Shown here in pieces: positions 47,710 to 57,245 of a stretch of 64,000 bases of DNA. The notes under the pieces are model-generated. The model searched no databases and was not told the origin of the DNA. It worked only from the letters and a program-made list of their open reading frames with translations. Within the stretch, counting starts at the first letter, position 1, and every line of letters starts with the position of its first letter. A program made the position numbers and the translations under genes. Location: positions 1 through 64,000 of the forward strand of contig NZ_JAMHGA010000021.1 in NCBI RefSeq assembly GCF_023660105.1. Reading direction: 5' to 3'. The DNA comes from Desulfovibrio aminophilus (GTDB lineage Bacteria; Desulfobacterota; Desulfovibrionia; Desulfovibrionales; Desulfovibrionaceae).

Positions 47710-48582
47710 TCAGTACATCTTGCGCTTGGCGAAGCCCCCCCCCAACACGCTGAAGGTGTTCTCCACGATGAACAGGGCCTCGGGATCCGTGGTGAAGACC
47801 AGCTCTTCCAGGCGCTTGAGCTGGATGTTGTTGATCACGGTCATGACGATGTTCCGGTCCATGCCCGAGAAGGCCCCCCGGGCCTTGAGGAAGGTGGCCC
47901 CGCGCTTGAGGTCGTCGAGGATGACCTTGGCGATCTCCTCGCTCCTCTCCGAGATGATGAAGGCGATCTTGCGCTGGCTGAACAGGGACAGCACATAGTC
48001 CACCACGGTGGAGGAGATGAAGACCAGGATCAGGGAGGCGATGACCAGGTCCACCGGCAGGTTCACCAGGGTGAGCAGGAAGAGCGCGGCGTTGTAGAGG
48101 AAGAAGAAGCGGCCCACGCCGAAGCCCCAGCGCCGGTTGAGGATCACGGCCACCACGTCCAGGCCGCCGCCCGAGCCCAGGGAGCGCAGCATCATGCCCG
48201 TGCCGCCGCCGCAGAGCACCCCGGCGGCCACGGCGGCGTAGAGCTGCCCATGCACCCCGAGGTTCACCGGCAGGAACTGGTGGAACGCGGCGGTCATGAG
48301 CATGGCGTAGAGGCTGTAGAAGAAGAAGCGCCTGCTGACGAAGATCCAGCCCAGGATGAACAGCGGCACGTTGAGCAGGAAATACCAGACCGCGGCCGGG
48401 AGGCCCGTGCCCAGGTAGGAGAGCAGGAGCGCGGTGCCGAAGACGCCGCCGGTGACGAAGCCGTGGTGCACGGCCACGCCCTTGGTGCCCAGGGTGAAGA
48501 CGAAGGCCCCCACGGTCAAGAGCAGCACGTTCCAGGCCGGGGAATAGGTGAAGTCGAGCGGTGCGGAGCGTTTGGCGTTCAT
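47710..48582 (-). CDS. YitT family membrane protein
   Basis: 290 residues. Five membrane helices (about 15-175) of the YitT/DUF161 family, then a cytoplasmic DUF2179 domain (about 210-290; IAFIISERSEEIAKVILDDLKRGATFL and FTTDPEALFIVENTFSVLGGGF). Function of the family is unknown. The Shine-Dalgarno is weak (GGAAAA). Convergent with the YheT gene. Confidence 0.85.
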   Translation of the reverse strand: MNAKRSAPLDFTYSPAWNVLLLTVGAFVFTLGTKGVAVHHGFVTGGVFGTALLLSYLGTGLPAAVWYFLLNVPLFILGWIFVSRRFFFYSLYAMLMTAAFHQFLPVNLGVHGQLYAAVAAGVLCGGGTGMMLRSLGSGGGLDVVAVILNRRWGFGVGRFFFLYNAALFLLTLVNLPVDLVIASLILVFISSTVVDYVLSLFSQRKIAFIISERSEEIAKVILDDLKRGATFLKARGAFSGMDRNIVMTVINNIQLKRLEELVFTTDPEALFIVENTFSVLGGGFAKRKMY

Positions 48583-48623
48583 TTTTTCCACTATACGGGC
48601 CGGATGCCGTCGGATCAACCCGT

Positions 48624-48663
48624 GGAAGGCCCGCGCAACCGTCGTGGTCCACGCGGGCCTTCC
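48624..48663 (-). terminator. Hairpin after proX
   Basis: GGAAGGCCCGCG (48624-48635) pairs perfectly with CGCGGGCCTTCC (48652-48663). It lies just beyond the proX stop on the minus strand. No T-run, so it may protect the mRNA end or terminate with Rho. Confidence 0.5.
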
Positions 48664-48669
48664 GTCAGG

Positions 48670-49530
48670 TCACTTTCCCAGCCAGGAACGCACCAATTCG
48701 GGGTTTTCCTCGATAAAACGCTTGGCGTTGGCGTAGCGGTCCGCGCCGGGCTCCTGGTTCCAGTTCATGACCACGGCCATCTGGTCCGTGGTCCACTGGA
48801 AACGGTCCAGGAAGTCGTAAACCTCGGGCATGTCCTTCTTGAGCCCCCTGCGCACCACGGTGTTGATGGTCTCCTCGCCGCCGTAGACCTTCTTCGGGTC
48901 GTCCAGGTACTTGAGCCGCCAGCGGCCGAACATCCAGTGCGGGGTCCAGCCAGTGACCGCGATCCAGCGCTTGTTCTTCACCGCGTCGGCCAGGGCCGCG
49001 GTCATGGTCGCGCCGCTGCCCTCCACCAATTCGAACTTGGACAGGCCGTAGTCCTTGATGGCCTGTTCGGTCTTGGACATAATGCCCGCTCCGGGATCGA
49101 TGCCGATGATCTTGCCGCCGAACTTCTCCGCCGCGCCGTTCATCTGCCCGATGGAGTCGATGGTCACGTAGTCAGGCGCCACCAGACCGATGCGCGCGCC
49201 CCGGGCCAGGGGCCCCAGGTCCACGACCTTTCCGGCCACCTTCTTCAGATAGTCGCCGTGGGTCACCGGCAGCCAGGCCGTGACCATGCCGTCCACGTCG
49301 CCGGTGGCCACTGCCTGCCACATGGCGGCGGCGGTCACGGGCAGAATTTCCACGTCGTAGCCCAGCTTTTCCTGGAGCACGGCCTTGGCCACATTGGTGC
49401 TCGCGGCGGCGCAATCCCACTCCACATAGGCCAGCTTGACCTTGCCCTTCGCGGCCTGGGCCGGGGCCAGCAGCCCCAGGGCCAGCGCGCAGGCCAGGGC
49501 CAGGGCGGCGGGCAGTCGTTTCAGGGTCAT
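48670..49530 (-). CDS. proX: Glycine betaine/choline-type substrate-binding protein
   Basis: 286 residues. Signal peptide (about 1-28, cleaved after AQAA), then the OpuAC/ProX-type binding fold (KVKLAYVEWDCAAASTNVAK at about 31-50; GEETINTVVRRGLKKDMPEVY near 220-240). Delivers a quaternary amine such as glycine betaine or choline to the permease. ATG 49530 is chosen: AAAGGAGG is 4 bases upstream. Part of the minus-strand operon proV-proW-proX. Exact substrate not determinable. Confidence 0.87.
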   Translation of the reverse strand: MTLKRLPAALALACALALGLLAPAQAAKGKVKLAYVEWDCAAASTNVAKAVLQEKLGYDVEILPVTAAAMWQAVATGDVDGMVTAWLPVTHGDYLKKVAGKVVDLGPLARGARIGLVAPDYVTIDSIGQMNGAAEKFGGKIIGIDPGAGIMSKTEQAIKDYGLSKFELVEGSGATMTAALADAVKNKRWIAVTGWTPHWMFGRWRLKYLDDPKKVYGGEETINTVVRRGLKKDMPEVYDFLDRFQWTTDQMAVVMNWNQEPGADRYANAKRFIEENPELVRSWLGK

Positions 49531-49555
49531 GAATCCTCCTTTCATTTCGGGGTTG

Positions 49556-50392
49556 CTACGATCTCCAGCGGGCTCCGGCCTTCTGCAGAACCCGGTCGAG
49601 GATGATGGCCACGATGACGATCCCGATGCCCGCCTCGAAGCCGTTGCCCATCTGAAGGCGCTGGATGGCCTTCCAGACCTCTCCGCCCAGGCCCTTGGCT
49701 CCGATCATGGCCGCGATGACCACCATGGACAGGGCCAGCATGATGGTCTGGTTCACTCCAGCCATGATGGTCGGCGCGGCCAGGGGGAGCTCCAACTTGA
49801 CCAGCCGCTGCCAGCGGCTGGAGCCGAAGGCCTCGGCGCACTCCGTCAACTCCGGGGGGACCTGCCGGATGCCCAGGCAGGTGAGCCGGATGGCCGGGGG
49901 CATGGAGAAGATCACCGTGGAGAAGATGGCCGCCACCTTGCCCAGGCCGAAGAACGGGATGGCCGGGATGAGGTAGACGAAGGCGGGCATGGTCTGCATC
50001 ACGTCCAGCACGGGCATGATGCAGCGGGCCAGGGGACGGCTCATGGCCGCCAGGATGCCGAGGGGGACGCCGATGAGGATGGCCAGACAGGTGGCGGCCA
50101 GGACCAGGGCGATGGTGCTCAGGGTCGCGGGCCAGAGTCCGAGGTTCCAGATGAGTCCCAGGCCCAGCAGGGAGAAGAACGTCACGCCCCGGCTGCGGGA
50201 CACGAGCCAGACCAGCCCGGCGGCCAGAAGGATGAAGAGCCACGGCGGCAACAGGGCGAAGGAGGCCTCCAGGACCTCCAGGCCGCGCCCGGTGACCTTC
50301 GAGAACGCCTTGGTCAGGAAGGCGAAGTGGTCCACGAGGAAATCGATGACCGACTCGATGGCCGGCCCCAGGGGAAGACGGGGAATGCTCAC
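49556..50392 (-). CDS. proW: Glycine betaine-type ABC permease
   Basis: 278 residues, six membrane helices, with the BPD permease EAA motif (EAFGSSRWQRLVKLELPLAAPTIMAG, about 183-208). The GTG start overlaps the proV stop (GTGA), showing coupling. N-terminal extension (about 1-40) typical of ProW/OpuAB. Takes up osmoprotectants together with ProV and ProX. Confidence 0.87.
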   Translation of the reverse strand: MSIPRLPLGPAIESVIDFLVDHFAFLTKAFSKVTGRGLEVLEASFALLPPWLFILLAAGLVWLVSRSRGVTFFSLLGLGLIWNLGLWPATLSTIALVLAATCLAILIGVPLGILAAMSRPLARCIMPVLDVMQTMPAFVYLIPAIPFFGLGKVAAIFSTVIFSMPPAIRLTCLGIRQVPPELTECAEAFGSSRWQRLVKLELPLAAPTIMAGVNQTIMLALSMVVIAAMIGAKGLGGEVWKAIQRLQMGNGFEAGIGIVIVAIILDRVLQKAGARWRS

Positions 50393-51582
50393 GCGGCGGT
50401 CCTCCCTTCGGCCAGGGCGCCCAGCAGGGCCCCGCGCACGATGACGCCCCGGAAGTGCCCGGCATCGTCGGTCACGGCCAGGGGATAGGGCAGGTCGTGC
50501 AGAATCTGGATGAGTTCCGAGGCCGGAGTCTCCAGGCCCACGGTGCGGATGTCGCGGCGCAGGATGTCCTCCAGGGTCCGCTGGCCGACCTCGGAGGCCC
50601 GGGCCGCGTCCTCGGCCGTGACCAGGCCCGCCAGGCGGCGCTCCCCCTCGACCACGAAGAGGCTGGAGATGCCCGCGTTGCGCATCTTGCGCAAGGCGGC
50701 GCGGGGACCGTCCGTGCGGCGGTGAGCCACGGCCTCGGACCGGCGCATGACCGACTCGGCGGTGAGCACCTTGGAGATGTCCACGTTCTCCACGAAACGC
50801 GCCACGTACTCGTCGGCCGGGTTGGTCAGGATGTCCTCGGGCGAGCCCACCTGGACCACCGCGCCGTCGCGCATGAGCACGATCCGGTCGCCCAGCTTGA
50901 GGGCCTCGTCCAGGTCGTGGCTGATGAACAGGATGGTCTTGCGCATGCGCTCCTGCAGGCCGAGCAGTTCGTCCTGCATGTCGCCGCGGATAAGCGGATC
51001 CAGGGCGCTGAAGGCCTCGTCCATGAGCAGGATGTCCGGCGAAAGGGCCAGGGCCCGGGCCAGTCCCACGCGCTGCTGCATGCCGCCCGAGAGCTGGCGC
51101 GGGAGCGCGTCCTCCCAGCCCTTGAGCCCGACCAGTTCCAAGGCCTCCAAGGCCTTTTCCCGGCGCGTCGCGGGATCGATTCCGCCGACCTCCAGGCCGT
51201 ACTCCACATTGCGGAGCACGCTGCGGTGGGGAAAGAGGGCGAAGTTCTGGAAGACCATGCCCATCTTGACCTGCCGCAGGCGGCGCAGTTCGTCGCGGCC
51301 GAGCGCCGTGACGTCCCGGCCGTCCACCAGGATGGACCCGGCCGTGGGCTCCAGCAGGCGGTTCACGCAGCGGATGAGCGTGGACTTGCCGCTGCCGGAC
51401 AGACCCATGACCACGACGATCTCGCCCTTCTCCACCTCGAAGGAGACGTTGTTCAGGCCGACGCCGTGGCCGGTCTTCTCCAGCACCTCGGCCTTGTCCG
51501 CGCCTCGGCGCAATAGGGCCAGGGCCTTTTCCGGCTCCGGTCCGAAAATCTTGTAGACCCCCTGAATGGCGATCTGGGGCAT
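50389..51582 (-). CDS. proV: Glycine betaine-type ABC ATPase with CBS domains
   Basis: 397 residues. Walker A GLSGSGKST (about 59-67), signature LSGGMQQRVGLARAL (about 163-177), Walker B ILLMDEAFSALD (about 184), then two CBS domains (about 270-395) that in this family sense ionic strength. AGGAGG precedes the start. First gene of the operon; a long leader (51583-51847) precedes it. Confidence 0.92.
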   Translation of the reverse strand: MPQIAIQGVYKIFGPEPEKALALLRRGADKAEVLEKTGHGVGLNNVSFEVEKGEIVVVMGLSGSGKSTLIRCVNRLLEPTAGSILVDGRDVTALGRDELRRLRQVKMGMVFQNFALFPHRSVLRNVEYGLEVGGIDPATRREKALEALELVGLKGWEDALPRQLSGGMQQRVGLARALALSPDILLMDEAFSALDPLIRGDMQDELLGLQERMRKTILFISHDLDEALKLGDRIVLMRDGAVVQVGSPEDILTNPADEYVARFVENVDISKVLTAESVMRRSEAVAHRRTDGPRAALRKMRNAGISSLFVVEGERRLAGLVTAEDAARASEVGQRTLEDILRRDIRTVGLETPASELIQILHDLPYPLAVTDDAGHFRGVIVRGALLGALAEGRTAA

Positions 51583-51995
51583 GAAACCTCCTGGATGGCC
51601 CGCCGAGTGAAACGGCGCCGGGCATGACGGAAGACCCCGTCTCCATATCGGAGCCGCGGGCGACGCAATGCAAGGCAGGCGCTTGTCTTATGGCGCGGGA
51701 ATTGTCCGCAATGCACTCGCGTTCGGCATTGCGAATCCCGCATGGAGCGGATGAAAACAGCCGTCGGATCTCTTAATGATCCGGCGAAACAGATTGGTGA
51801 CTCTCACTCAACTCAAAAAAGCTAACAACTGAAAAGAGATGTGTCAACCCGACGGACAATCCCCCCATCACACCACGATCCAAGGATTTTTCACTATCCG
51901 GGCTGCAACGTCGTCAAAAAAATCCGGCCCGGACCAACGAGCCGAACGGGTGGATTCCGGGAGAGAGGAGGATCGGGACGAAAGGCCGCGACCGT
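51583..51995 (-). promoter_or_regulatory. Long leader region before proV
   Basis: 413 bases without a gene between the ruvB end and proV. A minus-strand TTGACA (51847-51842)-N17-TAGCTT (51824-51819) is the best promoter candidate, giving a leader of over 220 bases. The leader has a palindrome CGGATC-N7-GATCCG (51765-51783) and repeated GCATTGC words. No known riboswitch recognised. Between 51848 and 51995 nothing further seen. Confidence 0.35.
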
Positions 51996-52979
51996 CTAGA
52001 TCAGGCCGCCATCGGACTCGCGCGCGGCCTTGACATGCTGGTAGGCCTTGGCCGTGGCCACGCGGCCGCGCGGGGTGCGCTTCAGGAAGCCGCACTGGAT
52101 GAGGTAGGGCTCGTAGATGTCCTCGATGGTCCTGACCTCCTCGGAGCAGGCCACGGCCAGGGTCTTGGCCCCCACCGGCCCGCCGCCGAACTGATCGATG
52201 ACCACGGAGAGGATCTTGCGGTCCATCTGGTCCAGGCCGTGCGGGTCCACGTCCAGGCGGTCCAGGGCCAGCTCGGCCATTTCGCGGTCCACATCCTTGC
52301 GGCCCTGGACGTGGGCGAAGTCGCGCACGCGGCGCAGGAGGCGATTGGCGATGCGCGGGGTGCCCCGGCTGCGGCCGCCGATGGCCAGCGCGCCCTCGTC
52401 GGTGATGCCGATCTCCAGGATGCGCGCGGCGCGGCTGACGATGCGCGCCAGGTCGCCGGGGGTGTAGAAATCCAGGCGGAAGATGCAGCCGAAGCGGTCG
52501 CGCAGGGGCGAGGTGAGCAGGCCGATGCGCGTGGTGGCCCCCACCAGGGTGAAGGGCTCCAGGTCGATCTTCACCGTGCGCGCGCCGGGGCCCGCGCCGA
52601 TGATCAGGTCGATCTTGTTGTCCTCCATGGCCGGATAGAGGACCTCCTCCACGCTGGGGGGCATGCGGTGGATCTCGTCGATGAACAGGATGTCGTTCTT
52701 GGAGAGGTTCGTCAGGATGGCGGCCAGGTCGCCGGTGCGCTCCATGACCGGCCCGGAGGTGGAGATGATGTTCACGCCCATCTCCGAGGCCATGATCTGG
52801 GCCAGGGTGGTCTTGCCCAGGCCCGGGTTGCCGTAGAAGAGCGTGTGGTCCAGCGCCTTGCCCCGCTCCCTGGCCGCGCGCACGAAGACCTCCAGGTTGG
52901 CGCGCAGATCGTCGTGGCCGATGAAATCGGCCAGGCGGCTGGGCCTGATGGTGTCGTCGATGTTGGCGCAGCGGGTCAT
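51996..52979 (-). CDS. ruvB: Holliday junction helicase RuvB
   Basis: 327 residues. AAA+ domain with Walker [12 protein letters not shown] (about 49-59), Walker [10 protein letters not shown] (about 96-104), sensor and the arginine-finger region; C-terminal winged helix (about 250-327, [23 protein letters not shown]). Drives branch migration with RuvA. ATGA overlap with ruvA. Confidence 0.96.
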   Translation of the reverse strand: MTRCANIDDTIRPSRLADFIGHDDLRANLEVFVRAARERGKALDHTLFYGNPGLGKTTLAQIMASEMGVNIISTSGPVMERTGDLAAILTNLSKNDILFIDEIHRMPPSVEEVLYPAMEDNKIDLIIGAGPGARTVKIDLEPFTLVGATTRIGLLTSPLRDRFGCIFRLDFYTPGDLARIVSRAARILEIGITDEGALAIGGRSRGTPRIANRLLRRVRDFAHVQGRKDVDREMAELALDRLDVDPHGLDQMDRKILSVVIDQFGGGPVGAKTLAVACSEEVRTIEDIYEPYLIQCGFLKRTPRGRVATAKAYQHVKAARESDGGLI

Positions 52980-53593
52980 GAGCGTGCCGAAGCGATCCTC
53001 TTCAAGGCCGTGCGGATTGCCCCGGCGGCGTCAAGATCGGGCTCCTCGCCGAAGATCTCCTGCAGCAGGGGACGGGCCTCCTCCTCGGAGTATCCCAGGT
53101 TCCTGAGCCCCGCAAGGGCGTCCAGGTACTCGTCGGCCGGGCGGGCGGCGCCCCCCTTGGCCGGGGCCTTGCCCAGCGGCCCCTTGATCTTGTTCACCTT
53201 GTCCTTGAGGAACCAGAGGATCTGGCGCGCGGACTTGGGGCCGATGCCCGGCACCGTGGCCAGGGCCGCGTCGTCCTCGCGGAAGGCGATCTCGCGCAGA
53301 TGCTCGGGCGTGAAATGGGCCAGGATGGACAGGGCCTTCTTGGGCCCGAGCTTGTCGATGGAGATGAGCGTGCGGAACAGCTCGCGGTCCTCGGCCGCGA
53401 GGAAGCCGTAGAGGTCCATCGCGTCCTCGCGGACCACCGTGTGCACGAACACGGCCAGCTGCTCGCCCGGGGCCGGGAGCTGCCCCAGGGCCGAGGAGGG
53501 CATGAACAGCTCGTAGCCCACTCCGCCCGGCGTGACCACCAGGCAGGTACGTTCGGAAAACTCCAGCAGGCGTCCTTCGAGATAGGCGATCAT
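52976..53593 (-). CDS. ruvA: Holliday junction protein RuvA
   Basis: 205 residues. Domain I OB-fold (about 1-65), domain II with helix-hairpin-helix (about 70-140; [16 protein letters not shown] and [13 protein letters not shown]), C-terminal domain III (about 155-205) that binds RuvB. Overlaps ruvC and ruvB by 4 bases. Confidence 0.96.
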   Translation of the reverse strand: MIAYLEGRLLEFSERTCLVVTPGGVGYELFMPSSALGQLPAPGEQLAVFVHTVVREDAMDLYGFLAAEDRELFRTLISIDKLGPKKALSILAHFTPEHLREIAFREDDAALATVPGIGPKSARQILWFLKDKVNKIKGPLGKAPAKGGAARPADEYLDALAGLRNLGYSEEEARPLLQEIFGEEPDLDAAGAIRTALKRIASARS

Positions 53594-54090
53594 GAGAGCC
53601 CCGCGAGTTTGCGGAAACGCCGCTCGTTGAGGTGGCAGACGGCCACGGCCAGGGCGTCGCTGGCGTCCACGGCCCAGTCCGGGTCCTTGACCCCGAGCAC
53701 GCGGGCGACCATGAAGGCCACCTGCTTCTTGTCCGCCCCGCCCGCGCCCACCAGGCTCTTCTTGACCTTGGAGGGCTCGTACCCGGCCACGGACAGCCCG
53801 GCCACGGCGCAGGCCGCCATGGCCGCGCCCCGGGCCTGGCCCAGTTTGAGGGCCGAGGCCGTGTTCTTGTCCACGAACACGTTCTCGATGGCCGCCTCGA
53901 CGGGGGAGTGGCGCCCGATGACCTCGGCCACCCGGCTGTAGATGACGCCCAGCCGGACGGCCATGTCGCCCGTGCCCGTGCGGATGGTTCCGGCCTCCAC
54001 CAGCCGGGCCTGGCCCGAAACCTCGGCGACCACGCCGAAGCCCGTGACCCGCGACCCGGGGTCCAGCCCCAGAACCACCACCCCGGCCAT
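53590..54090 (-). CDS. ruvC: Holliday junction endonuclease RuvC
   Basis: 166 residues. Catalytic acids visible: Asp in LGLDPGSRVTGFG (about 9), Glu in AIENVFV (about 68), and Asp in DASDALAVAVC (about 141-144). Resolves junctions delivered by RuvAB. Start is one base after the yebC stop; overlaps ruvA by 4 bases. Confidence 0.95.
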   Translation of the reverse strand: MAGVVVLGLDPGSRVTGFGVVAEVSGQARLVEAGTIRTGTGDMAVRLGVIYSRVAEVIGRHSPVEAAIENVFVDKNTASALKLGQARGAAMAACAVAGLSVAGYEPSKVKKSLVGAGGADKKQVAFMVARVLGVKDPDWAVDASDALAVAVCHLNERRFRKLAGLS

Positions 54091-54091
54091 G

Positions 54092-54832
54092 CTAGTCAGC
54101 CGTGAAGTCGTCCGGGAAGTCGGCGTTGACGAAGACGTTCTGCACGTCGTCGTTGTCTTCCAGGGCGTCGATCAGGTTCATGACCTTCTTGGCCGCCTCG
54201 GCGTCCACGGGCACGAGGTTCTTGGGCACCATGGCCAGCTCGGCGCTCTCCACCTTCTTGCCCGCGTCCTCGAAGACCTTCTGGACGGCCATGAAATCCT
54301 CGGGCGCGGTGTGCACCTCGAAGGAATCGCCCTCGTCCTTGACGTCCTCGGCCCCGGCCTCCAGGCCGATCTCCAGGAGCTCGTCCTCGGTGTTGCCGTC
54401 CTTAGGGAAGACGAGCACGCCCTTCTTGTCGAACATCCAGGCCACGCTTCCGGCCTCGCCCATGTTGCCGCCGCCCTTGGAGATGAGATGGCGGATTTCG
54501 GCCACGGTGCGGTTGCGGTTGTCCGTGGCCGCCTCCACCAGGATGGCCACGCCGCCGGGCGCGTAGCCCTCGTACATGACCTCCTGGAGATCGCCGCCCG
54601 CCAGTTCGCCCGTGCCCTTCTTGATCGCGTTCTCGATCCTGTCGTTGGGCAGGTTCACGGACTTTGCCTTGGCGATGGCCAGGCGCAGGACGGAGTTATG
54701 CGAGGGATCGCCGCCGCCCGCCTTGGCCGCCAGGATGATGTCCTTGGCCGCCTTGGTGAAGAACTTGGCCTTCTTGGCGTCCTGCCGTCCCTTGCGATGC
54801 TGGATGTTGGACCATTTGCTGTGTCCGGACAT
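54092..54832 (-). CDS. YebC/PmpR family transcriptional regulator
   Basis: 246 residues, full length. [18 protein letters not shown] start, [19 protein letters not shown] and [23 protein letters not shown] core. The family includes DNA-binding regulators and translation-relieving factors; it is often next to ruvC, as here. Confidence 0.95.
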   Translation of the reverse strand: MSGHSKWSNIQHRKGRQDAKKAKFFTKAAKDIILAAKAGGGDPSHNSVLRLAIAKAKSVNLPNDRIENAIKKGTGELAGGDLQEVMYEGYAPGGVAILVEAATDNRNRTVAEIRHLISKGGGNMGEAGSVAWMFDKKGVLVFPKDGNTEDELLEIGLEAGAEDVKDEGDSFEVHTAPEDFMAVQKVFEDAGKKVESAELAMVPKNLVPVDAEAAKKVMNLIDALEDNDDVQNVFVNADFPDDFTAD

Positions 54833-54886
54833 AATGCCTCCGAATTATCCCTCGGCGGGAGATTGTCTGAGGGGAACGCGCGCTCT

Positions 54887-55486
54887 TTACTCCGGGAGGC
54901 CGCGAAAGCCAAGGGCCACCACGAAGGTTTCCTTGCTCTCCGAGCGGGAGCTCTTGGGCTTGAAGGCCTTCACCGACTCGAACAACGGCCGCAGGCCGTC
55001 GGTGTAGGCCTTGACGTCCGGGCCCTCGAAAATCTTGGCCACGAAGTGCCCGCCCGGCCGGAGCCGACGCACGGCCAAGTCGCGGGCCCGCTCACAGAGC
55101 TCCAGGGAACGCGCCTGGTCCGTGAACTTGATGCCCGTGGTGCTCGGGGCCATGTCGCTCATGACCACGTCGAAGGGCGCCAGCCCGTCCATGGCCGCCA
55201 TGAGCTCCGGGTCCTCGGAGAACACGTCCCTGCAAAGGAAGCGGACGTTGCCGGGAAAGCCCGTGCGGGTCTCCTGGATGTCCACGCCCAGCAGGCGGCC
55301 CGAGGGCCCCACCCGTTCGGCGGCCCAGAGGGTCCAGGAACCCGGGGCCGCGCCCAGGTCGAGGACCTTCTGTCCGGACTTGAAAAGAGTGAAGCGCTTG
55401 TCTATCTCTTGAAGCTTGTAGACCGAGCGGGCGGGATAGTTCTCCTGCTTGGCCTTGAGAAAATAGTGGTCGCGATATTTCTTCAT
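54887..55486 (-). CDS. rlmE: 23S rRNA 2'-O-methyltransferase RlmE (FtsJ)
   Basis: 199 residues. The SAM-binding [10 protein letters not shown] (about 42-51) and the K-D-K-E catalytic set (Lys in [15 protein letters not shown], Asp in [12 protein letters not shown], Lys in [11 protein letters not shown], Glu in [13 protein letters not shown]) are all present. Methylates U2552 of 23S rRNA. Confidence 0.95.
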   Translation of the reverse strand: MKKYRDHYFLKAKQENYPARSVYKLQEIDKRFTLFKSGQKVLDLGAAPGSWTLWAAERVGPSGRLLGVDIQETRTGFPGNVRFLCRDVFSEDPELMAAMDGLAPFDVVMSDMAPSTTGIKFTDQARSLELCERARDLAVRRLRPGGHFVAKIFEGPDVKAYTDGLRPLFESVKAFKPKSSRSESKETFVVALGFRGLPE

Positions 55487-55543
55487 GACGCCTCGACATC
55501 AGGCTTATAGCTGAAACCCGGCCGCAAGCCAAGAAGGAGCACC

Positions 55544-57070
55544 GTGCCCCCCCGCCCGAAGCGCCACAGCCTGCCCGCCGAGAGCGGGCGCGCCCTGACC
55601 CTGGATTCCGGGCCGGATGCATTCGACCCGCTGGGCGGGGACGGCCCCCTCCTCTTCCTCGGCCTGGGCCCCGAGCCCGCCGCCCTGCCGGACTGGTTCC
55701 CCGAAGCCGGGGACGGGGCCGCGTTCGTGGAGCGGCGGGAAACCGAGGCCGCCCTGGGCCCGGAGTTCACGGCCGCCATCCCGGAGCATTTCCGTCGCCT
55801 GAAGCCCGAGGAGCTGACGCCCGGCCTCTTCCGCTCCCGCCACGTCCTGGCCTTCCGCCAGAACATGCGCCTGGCCCCGTCCTTCTGGGGCCCGATCCTG
55901 GCCCGGCACGGGCTGGCCCTCCTGGCGCCGCCCCCGGCCCGGCCCGTGGTCTGGCTGCCCGGCGACGAGCACGGCCTGCTGTTCCGCGAACTGGAGGCCG
56001 CCTTCACGGCCCAGGGCCTGACCGCCCGCCGCGTGCCCGCCGACCCCGCCGCCCTGCCCGCGCTGCTGCGCGACGAGCGGCCGCTCCTGTTCTTTTCCGT
56101 GAATTTCCGGGGCCTGGACGCCCACGGCGAGGCCTTCCACCTCCTGGACCAGGCCGGAGTGACCGTGGCGGCATGGTGCGTGGACAACCCCTTCCACCTC
56201 CTCAGCGGAATCAAGGCCGGCTTCTGGACCGCCCTGCGCCTCTTCGTCACGGACCGCTGGTTCCTGGAGCCGCTGCGCCGCCTGGGGGCCGGGCATGTGG
56301 AGCACCTGCCCCTGGCCCTGGACCCGGCCTTCGCCGCGCCGGGGCCCCTGCCGGAACGCGTCGGCCCCCTGGCCGGACGCCTGCTCTTCGTGGGCCGCTC
56401 GGCCTTCCCGGACCGGGCCGGATTCTTCGCCGGGGCCCGCGTGCCGGAGAACCTCCTGGCCGAGGCCCGGGACCTGCTCGCCGCCGGGGAGCGGCCGGAT
56501 TTCGCATGGTGGGCCGGACGGCTGGGCATCGCGGCCCTCTGGCCGGGCAACGAGGCACGCCGGGCGGGCCTGGGCGCGGACGAGTCCGGCAGGTTCTGGC
56601 GCGCGCTCTGCCTGGGCCGCGCGCCGGGGCTGACCGTCATCGGCGACGACGGCTGGCGCGACCTCCTGCCCGGCGCGGACCTGCGGCCGCCCGTGGACTA
56701 CTACGGCGGCCTCGCCGCCGCCTACCGCGAGGCGGCCTGCTGCCTGAACGTGACCAACCTCATCCTGCCCTCCGGCCTGACTCAGCGCCACTTCGACGTC
56801 TGGGGCACGGGCGGCTTCCTGCTCAGCGACGCCAACCCGGGGCTGGACATTTTCCCGGCGGGCCTCACCCGGTCGGTCACTTTCCACCGGGCCGAGGACA
56901 TCCCAGGGCTGTTCAAACGCTTCGCCCCCGATTCGCGGGAAAAACGCGACCTGGCGCGGGCCTGGCGAGAGGAACTCGCGGCGCGGCACACCTATGCCCG
57001 GCGCGTGGCCCAGGTCCTGGCGTCCACGGGCCTGGAGCGGCCGCGCCCGAAACCTGAAATTGGGACTTGA
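55544..57070 (+). CDS. CgeB-like glycosyltransferase family protein
   Basis: 508 residues. N-terminal third is variable; the middle matches DUF3880-type (AWCVDNPFHLLSGIKAGFWTALRLFVTDRWFLEPLRRLGA at about 208-245) and the C-terminal part the CgeB glycosyltransferase-like domain (YYGGLAAAYREAACCLNVTNLILPSGLTQRHFDVWGTGGFLLSDAN, about 385-430). Probably transfers a sugar to a protein or a surface glycan. GTG start with AAGGAG 6 bases upstream. Its stop overlaps the tRNA-Ala promoter. Confidence 0.75.
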   Translation: MPPRPKRHSLPAESGRALTLDSGPDAFDPLGGDGPLLFLGLGPEPAALPDWFPEAGDGAAFVERRETEAALGPEFTAAIPEHFRRLKPEELTPGLFRSRHVLAFRQNMRLAPSFWGPILARHGLALLAPPPARPVVWLPGDEHGLLFRELEAAFTAQGLTARRVPADPAALPALLRDERPLLFFSVNFRGLDAHGEAFHLLDQAGVTVAAWCVDNPFHLLSGIKAGFWTALRLFVTDRWFLEPLRRLGAGHVEHLPLALDPAFAAPGPLPERVGPLAGRLLFVGRSAFPDRAGFFAGARVPENLLAEARDLLAAGERPDFAWWAGRLGIAALWPGNEARRAGLGADESGRFWRALCLGRAPGLTVIGDDGWRDLLPGADLRPPVDYYGGLAAAYREAACCLNVTNLILPSGLTQRHFDVWGTGGFLLSDANPGLDIFPAGLTRSVTFHRAEDIPGLFKRFAPDSREKRDLARAWREELAARHTYARRVAQVLASTGLERPRPKPEIGT

Positions 57071-57095
57071 GGTCCGGCACAAAACCGGCTATGTA
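57067..57095 (+). promoter_or_regulatory. Sigma70 promoter for tRNA-Ala
   Basis: TTGAGG (57067-57072), 17-base spacer, TATGTA (57090-57095), 14 bases before the tRNA. The -35 overlaps the glycosyltransferase stop codon. Confidence 0.55.
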
Positions 57096-57108
57096 ATCTC
57101 TCCTTCAT

Positions 57109-57184
57109 GGGGACGTAGCTCAGCTGGGAGAGCGATGCGTTCGCAACGCATAGGTCGTCGGTTCAATCCCGATCGTCTCCACCA
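57109..57184 (+). tRNA. tRNA-Ala (CGC), island attachment site
   Basis: 76 bases with encoded CCA. Acceptor GGGGACG pairs with CGTCTCC, including the G3-T70 wobble pair that defines alanine tRNAs; anticodon loop TTCGCAA gives CGC. Everything after its 3' end is mobile or defence-related, so the tRNA 3' half is the probable attachment (att) site. Confidence 0.95.
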
Positions 57185-57192
57185 AAGAAAAC

Positions 57193-57231
57193 AACGGGTT
57201 GCAGCACACAGGCTGGAACCCGTTTTTCTTT
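57193..57231 (+). terminator. Terminator after tRNA-Ala
   Basis: AACGGGTT (57193-57200) pairs with AACCCGTT (57217-57224), an inner AGC/GCT pair, and is followed by a T-rich tract. It starts 8 bases beyond the tRNA. Confidence 0.75.
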
Positions 57232-57245
57232 TTCCTAACATATTC

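Noticed and set aside
51583-51995. A known riboswitch before proV
   Set aside because: No SAM, glycine, c-di-AMP or similar conserved core could be recognised.
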